From assembly GCA_930990065.1 (NCBI GenBank), contig CAKNOA010000022.1:1-35612 (forward strand): a stretch of 35,612 nt of DNA, read 5' to 3'. The stretch is from an uncultured Clostridia bacterium (GTDB taxonomy: Bacteria; Bacillota; Clostridia; Oscillospirales; Acutalibacteraceae). Positions 32,985 through 35,612 of the stretch are shown here, in pieces; position 1 is the stretch's first letter, and each line of letters starts with the position of its first letter. The translations under genes and the position numbers were made by a program. Under the pieces are notes generated by a model. That model was not told where the DNA came from. It saw nothing but the letters and a program-made list of their open reading frames with translations, and searched no databases.

Positions 32985-33710
32985 TCAGCGGAACCGTCCG
33001 CGGTAATTGGAATAATACTTGTCGCTGAGCAAGTGCTTTTTCTTGCGACGGGTGGGACGGCGCTGGTACCGGCGGCGGCCCGTGGTGCGGTTGCCCGAAC
33101 GGTTGCTCAGCAGAACGATAATGACGACCAGTACCCCCAGCCCAATGCACACCCATGCCAGGATGCCCAGCAGATTGATACGGCTGTTGTCCGGGTTTTC
33201 CACATCCCCCGAAATACCGGCGTTTTCGTCCAGCACATCCAGGGAGCTGGAAAGCGTATCGGTAGTGGCCGCAGAGCTTTCACTAGCCAGCGAGCTTTCT
33301 TCCGACGAAGCGGACGATTCTTCCGACGTGGTGCCCGGATTCGTGAACGCATCGGGGGAAGGGGTGGGCGATGCCGATGATGCAGGCGTTGGTGTGGGTT
33401 TAGGTGTTGAAGCCGGTGTCGGTGTCGGCGTCGGTGTTTTTTGGGGTGTCGGTGTCGGCGTTTTTTGAGGGGTAGGTGTCGGGGTCGCTTCTGGCGTAGG
33501 AGTAGGGGTCGGTTTCGGCGTAGGCGTTGGGGTATCTTCCGGTTCAGGCTCCGGTTCTGTTTCTTCCGGAGGATCGGGTTCTACGGGTTCTTCCTCTGTC
33601 ACTTGCGGGGCGTTGACCGCCGGGGTTTCCTGTGCCAAAACAGCCATTGTATTCATCGAAAGGAGCACAAGTGCGGCTCCTACTACCATCCATTTTCTCC
33701 ATCGATTCAT
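32985..33710 (-). CDS. Thr-Pro-rich single-pass membrane protein
   Basis: A 241-residue exported protein of unknown function. A signal peptide (about 1-26) is followed by an acidic Glu/Pro segment (35-58), about 50 residues of TPTPTP-type repeats (59-115) and a Ser-rich stretch (116-165). A carboxy-terminal membrane helix follows (about 183-203, [20 protein letters not shown]) and a strongly basic tail ([14 protein letters not shown]). The likely topology is a long external stalk anchored by one helix with a basic cytoplasmic end. AAGGAGGG is about ten bases before the ATG. It is first in a two-gene unit with the M23 protein, from the promoter at 33823-33851, so it may hold or guide that enzyme. 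Confidence 0.8.
   Translation of the reverse strand: MNRWRKWMVVGAALVLLSMNTMAVLAQETPAVNAPQVTEEEPVEPDPPEETEPEPEPEDTPTPTPKPTPTPTPEATPTPTPQKTPTPTPQKTPTPTPTPASTPKPTPTPASSASPTPSPDAFTNPGTTSEESSASSEESSLASESSAATTDTLSSSLDVLDENAGISGDVENPDNSRINLLGILAWVCIGLGVLVVIIVLLSNRSGNRTTGRRRYQRRPTRRKKKHLLSDKYYSNYRGRFR
33372..33540 (-). repeat. Low-complexity Thr-Pro codon repeats
   Basis: Iterated ACACCGACACC-like units, with two near-identical CAAAAAAC-containing blocks (33435-33465), code for the TPTPTP stalk. Such DNA is prone to slippage, so copy number may vary between strains. Confidence 0.8.
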
Positions 33711-33764
33711 GAAGGGGATTCCCTCCTTTAAAAAAATAGGCGGGCAGCCGGAAACGGCCCCCGT

Positions 33765-34304
33765 TTATACGGCAAAATCAGGCGGAAAAACGCGAAAAAG
33801 GTCACACTTTCCAAACATACACATTATAGCATTGTACGAAGGGGAAAACAACCGACAAATCTTTGAATTTTTTGCAAAAGACCTGTAAAAACGCCCGGCA
33901 AAACCGGGCGGCCGATACATTACAGATTGTAATTTTATTTCCACATATTCCACCGAGTTGTCAACATGGCGAACAAGGTTTTTCGGCTCCTTCCTGCCAA
34001 AAGCGAACAGATCCCGCAGAAACTGTATTACTTCCTGTAATTTTTTATCCACATATTCCACCAAGTTGTTAACAATCCGGGGAAAATCCGGAACTGTGAA
34101 GGAGATGTGCCGGCCGAATCCCTGTATGGTAATTTCCACCCCGTTTTCTTGCCGGGTGGTTTGCAGCAGGGGCGCCTCTTCGCCCCACAAGGTACAGCGG
34201 CAGACGCGGTCAACCGTATAAAACCCATAACAGAGAAGAAACGTCAAAAAAAGGAAAAATAACACAGAAGTCAAGCGGCGGAGCACCGGATGCCGGCCCA
34301 TCAT
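33765..34304 (-). CDS. Small membrane protein in the yqxA position; tail probably altered
   Basis: A 179-residue frame. A basic start and one membrane helix (about 10-28) are followed by an extracytoplasmic-type beta segment (NGVEITIQGFGRHISFTV) and a helix. The section NNLVEYVDKKLQEVIQ recurs 36 residues later as DNSVEYVEIKLQSVMY, from a 108-bp tandem duplication. Beyond residue about 132 the frame runs through an intrinsic terminator (33885-33910), so the last 45 or so residues (YRPPGFAGRF...) are unlikely to be ancestral; the original stop was probably lost in the duplication. GGGAGG precedes the ATG at 34304, and spoIIP ends 66 bases upstream. In B. subtilis, yqxA lies in this place after spoIIP; similarity of sequence is not demonstrable by eye. 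Confidence 0.6.
   Translation of the reverse strand: MMGRHPVLRRLTSVLFFLFLTFLLCYGFYTVDRVCRCTLWGEEAPLLQTTRQENGVEITIQGFGRHISFTVPDFPRIVNNLVEYVDKKLQEVIQFLRDLFAFGRKEPKNLVRHVDNSVEYVEIKLQSVMYRPPGFAGRFYRSFAKNSKICRLFSPSYNAIMCMFGKCDLFRVFPPDFAV
33823..33851 (-). promoter_or_regulatory. Promoter of the Thr-Pro protein and M23 operon
   Basis: On the minus strand TTGTTT (33846-33851), 17-base spacer, TATAAT (33823-33828). It lies within the doubtful tail of the yqxA-position gene, which supports that the tail is not coding. Confidence 0.75.
33885..33910 (-). terminator. Terminator of the spoIIP operon, inside the downstream reading frame
   Basis: On the minus strand CGCCCGG (33904-33910), a five-base loop, CCGGGCG (33892-33898), then TTTTTAC. 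A typical intrinsic terminator that the open frame 33765-34304 reads through. Confidence 0.85.
33919..34069 (-). repeat. 108-bp period duplication in the yqxA-position gene
   Basis: Bases 33919-33961 and 34027-34069 (43 bases each) match except at about nine positions. The spacing is exactly 108 bases, keeping the frame. Confidence 0.85.
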
Positions 34305-34369
34305 GGAAAAAACCTCCCGGATAAAACAGTACCATGATAGCGTGACCGGAACAAGAGGGGATTATGCGT

Positions 34370-35476
34370 TTATGAGGCGCCCGCCAGCGTTTCAATTAAA
34401 ATCTCGGCAAACAGTTCCCCGGTGCGGCAGGCTTCCTGAATGTTGTTGCCGCTGGTGCCGAATTCCACTAGGAGAGAACCGGGGGTGAAATTTTCATTAT
34501 ATACGCGCTCTAAAAAGTAGAGCGGGCGGGAAAGCCCGGGGTACATTTCGTCGGCATTTTCCTGCAGCCGCAGGCCGAAGCGGAAGTTTTCTTTCCAATT
34601 GGGGAATCCCAGGGATTCATCCTCCCCGCAGCCGCAGATAATCATGAACTGGGCCGCTTTTTCCCCGTCGACTTCGGCGACTGTTTTCAGTAAATTGCCG
34701 TCGCTGTCTTCCAGGGCGTCGCGGTGCACATCTAGGGTAATGCAAATGGTGGGGTATTTTTCCAAATTTTTGCGGATGGTTTCGGCAGAACGGTCATAAC
34801 TGCCCGTATACGCGGGGGAATCATGCACCGTGGTATCGTGCACTACGCCGTACCCGGCTTCCTCCAATTTTTCGGCAATCACATCCCCTACGGCGACGAC
34901 CGTCTCTTCCGGGTTATCGCTGCGATTGGCGGCATCTTTGTAGCACCAGGAATTGGCCGTCATCTGGTAACATTCCGTGGTGTGGGTGTGATAAATCAAA
35001 ATCACCGGGGTGCCGTCCCGGGGCACGTCGGCTTTGTACGCGTCGGCTTCGGCCTGGTAATCTAGGCCGCTGGTGCCCGAGCGGTCCAAAATGCGGAACC
35101 CGTCTACCTCGCTGCCGGTGATTTGGGTTTCTTCAATGGATTGTACATCCCGATCCGGATCCGGGGATGATTCAGGCAAGGGGGAAGGCGAGGCGGACGG
35201 CTCCGGAGAGGGCGAAGCCTGGGGGAATACTTCCTGCTGCGGGTCAAATAGGCTGTTTTCCTCCGAAGGCGTAGAGGATTCGCCTTCGGCCCCAGGAGCC
35301 GGGGGCAGGTAGAAGGCCACCGAAATCCGGGAAAAAAAGGTGGAGAGCGATTCGCCCCCCGCCATGGTGGCCAACACCACACAGCCGCAGGCCAGCAGCG
35401 CGCTGCAAACAGAAAAGAATCCAACCAGGGCGCGCCCTTTTCTGCTATTTTGGAAAAACAGCCTGACCCGTTTCAT
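34370..35476 (-). CDS. spoIIP: Stage II sporulation protein P
   Basis: A 368-residue membrane-anchored peptidoglycan hydrolase needed for engulfment of the forespore. Membrane helix about 18-43, Pro/Ser/Glu-rich linker (about 60-105) and the SpoIIP amidase domain (about 130-368). The zinc site lies in VILIYHTHTTECY, and GSYDRSAETIRKNLEKYP, LDVHRDAL and LLVEFGTSGNNIQEA are conserved family elements. SpoIIP acts with SpoIID and SpoIIM. The frame is open to an ATG at 35497. The ATG at 35476 (AAAGG and GGGAG upstream) is preferred because the sigma-E-like promoter (35513-35541) would start transcription near 35506, too close to serve 35497 well. The next gene, 66 bases on, is probably cotranscribed. 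Confidence 0.92.
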   Translation of the reverse strand: MKRVRLFFQNSRKGRALVGFFSVCSALLACGCVVLATMAGGESLSTFFSRISVAFYLPPAPGAEGESSTPSEENSLFDPQQEVFPQASPSPEPSASPSPLPESSPDPDRDVQSIEETQITGSEVDGFRILDRSGTSGLDYQAEADAYKADVPRDGTPVILIYHTHTTECYQMTANSWCYKDAANRSDNPEETVVAVGDVIAEKLEEAGYGVVHDTTVHDSPAYTGSYDRSAETIRKNLEKYPTICITLDVHRDALEDSDGNLLKTVAEVDGEKAAQFMIICGCGEDESLGFPNWKENFRFGLRLQENADEMYPGLSRPLYFLERVYNENFTPGSLLVEFGTSGNNIQEACRTGELFAEILIETLAGAS

Positions 35477-35512
35477 CTGCTCCCGCCTTTCTGTCATTTC
35501 ATCCTGTCAACA

Positions 35513-35541
35513 GATATATGTGGGCGGGGCGGACAATATGA
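35513..35541 (-). promoter_or_regulatory. Sigma-E-like sporulation promoter of spoIIP
   Basis: On the minus strand TCATATT (35535-35541), a 14-base spacer, CATATATC (35513-35520). The -35 fits KMATATT exactly, the spacing is right, and the -10 is close to CATACAAT. spoIIP of Bacillus is sigma-E dependent. Confidence 0.75.
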
Positions 35542-35612
35542 AAGCGCCCCTTTTTTGACTGAACCGCCCCAGATTGTGCAGACAGCACAAAAAGAGCCCC
35601 CTGTGCGGGAAT

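Overview
The window looks like a chromosomal segment of a moderately GC-rich, spore-forming, Gram-positive anaerobe of the class Clostridia, most likely in the Oscillospiraceae/Ruminococcaceae sphere. The evidence is a spoIIP gene with a sigma-E-like promoter, lepA next to hemW on the same strand, strong AGGAGG ribosome sites, TTGACA/TATAAT promoters, U-tract terminators, a sortase-type surface protein and low-GC-type regulators (Crp/Fnr, LacI, ROK). The family-level placement is inference; there is no rRNA or tRNA here to test it. I see no CRISPR array, phage, transposase, toxin-antitoxin or classical defence locus.

Left part (1-5170). A DUF2798 membrane protein and two overlapping bacterial-PH membrane proteins (YdbS/YdbT-like) lie on the minus strand behind a Crp/Fnr-family regulator. 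The regulator is divergent from leuC-leuD (isopropylmalate isomerase). The shared intergenic region holds a perfect 16-bp palindrome, centred about 41-42 bases before the predicted leuC transcription start.

Centre-left (5200-10250). A LacI-family regulator with a cre-like operator at its own promoter heads a cassette of oxidoreductase (Gfo/Idh/MocA), TIM-barrel isomerase and a second Gfo/Idh/MocA oxidoreductase, closed by a strong terminator. This set suggests processing of a keto-sugar, inositol or glycoside. A small flavodoxin-like gene follows, then a perfect 48-bp palindrome.

Centre (10250-13350). A long structured leader ends in a hairpin that covers the ribosome site of a BspA-like leucine-rich-repeat adhesin. 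The adhesin reading frame is broken by two frameshifts of the same sense, so it is either a pseudogene or carries sequence errors.

Sugar block (13396-23459). A ROK repressor is divergent from an aldolase, PfkB kinase and AraA/FucI-like isomerase operon. Together the three enzymes can take an aldose to a ketose, a ketose phosphate and two trioses or a triose plus aldehyde. A secreted GH25 muramidase with ten FN3 domains (510-bp DNA repeats) and an intracellular GH27 alpha-galactosidase-type enzyme follow, each with its own promoter and terminator.

Envelope operon (23546-27916). XpaC-like, TelA, LemA-like, TPM (YgcG-like) and a small two-helix membrane protein are packed in one unit with a consensus promoter.

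Right part (27931-35612, minus strand). From right to left: spoIIP, a short membrane protein in the yqxA position, a Thr-Pro-rich membrane protein with an M23 peptidase, lepA, hemW and a flavin-binding split-barrel protein. The order spoIIP, small membrane gene, lepA, hemW resembles the Bacillus subtilis gpr-spoIIP-yqxA-lepA-hemW order, with the Thr-Pro/M23 pair inserted. gpr would be expected just beyond the right edge.
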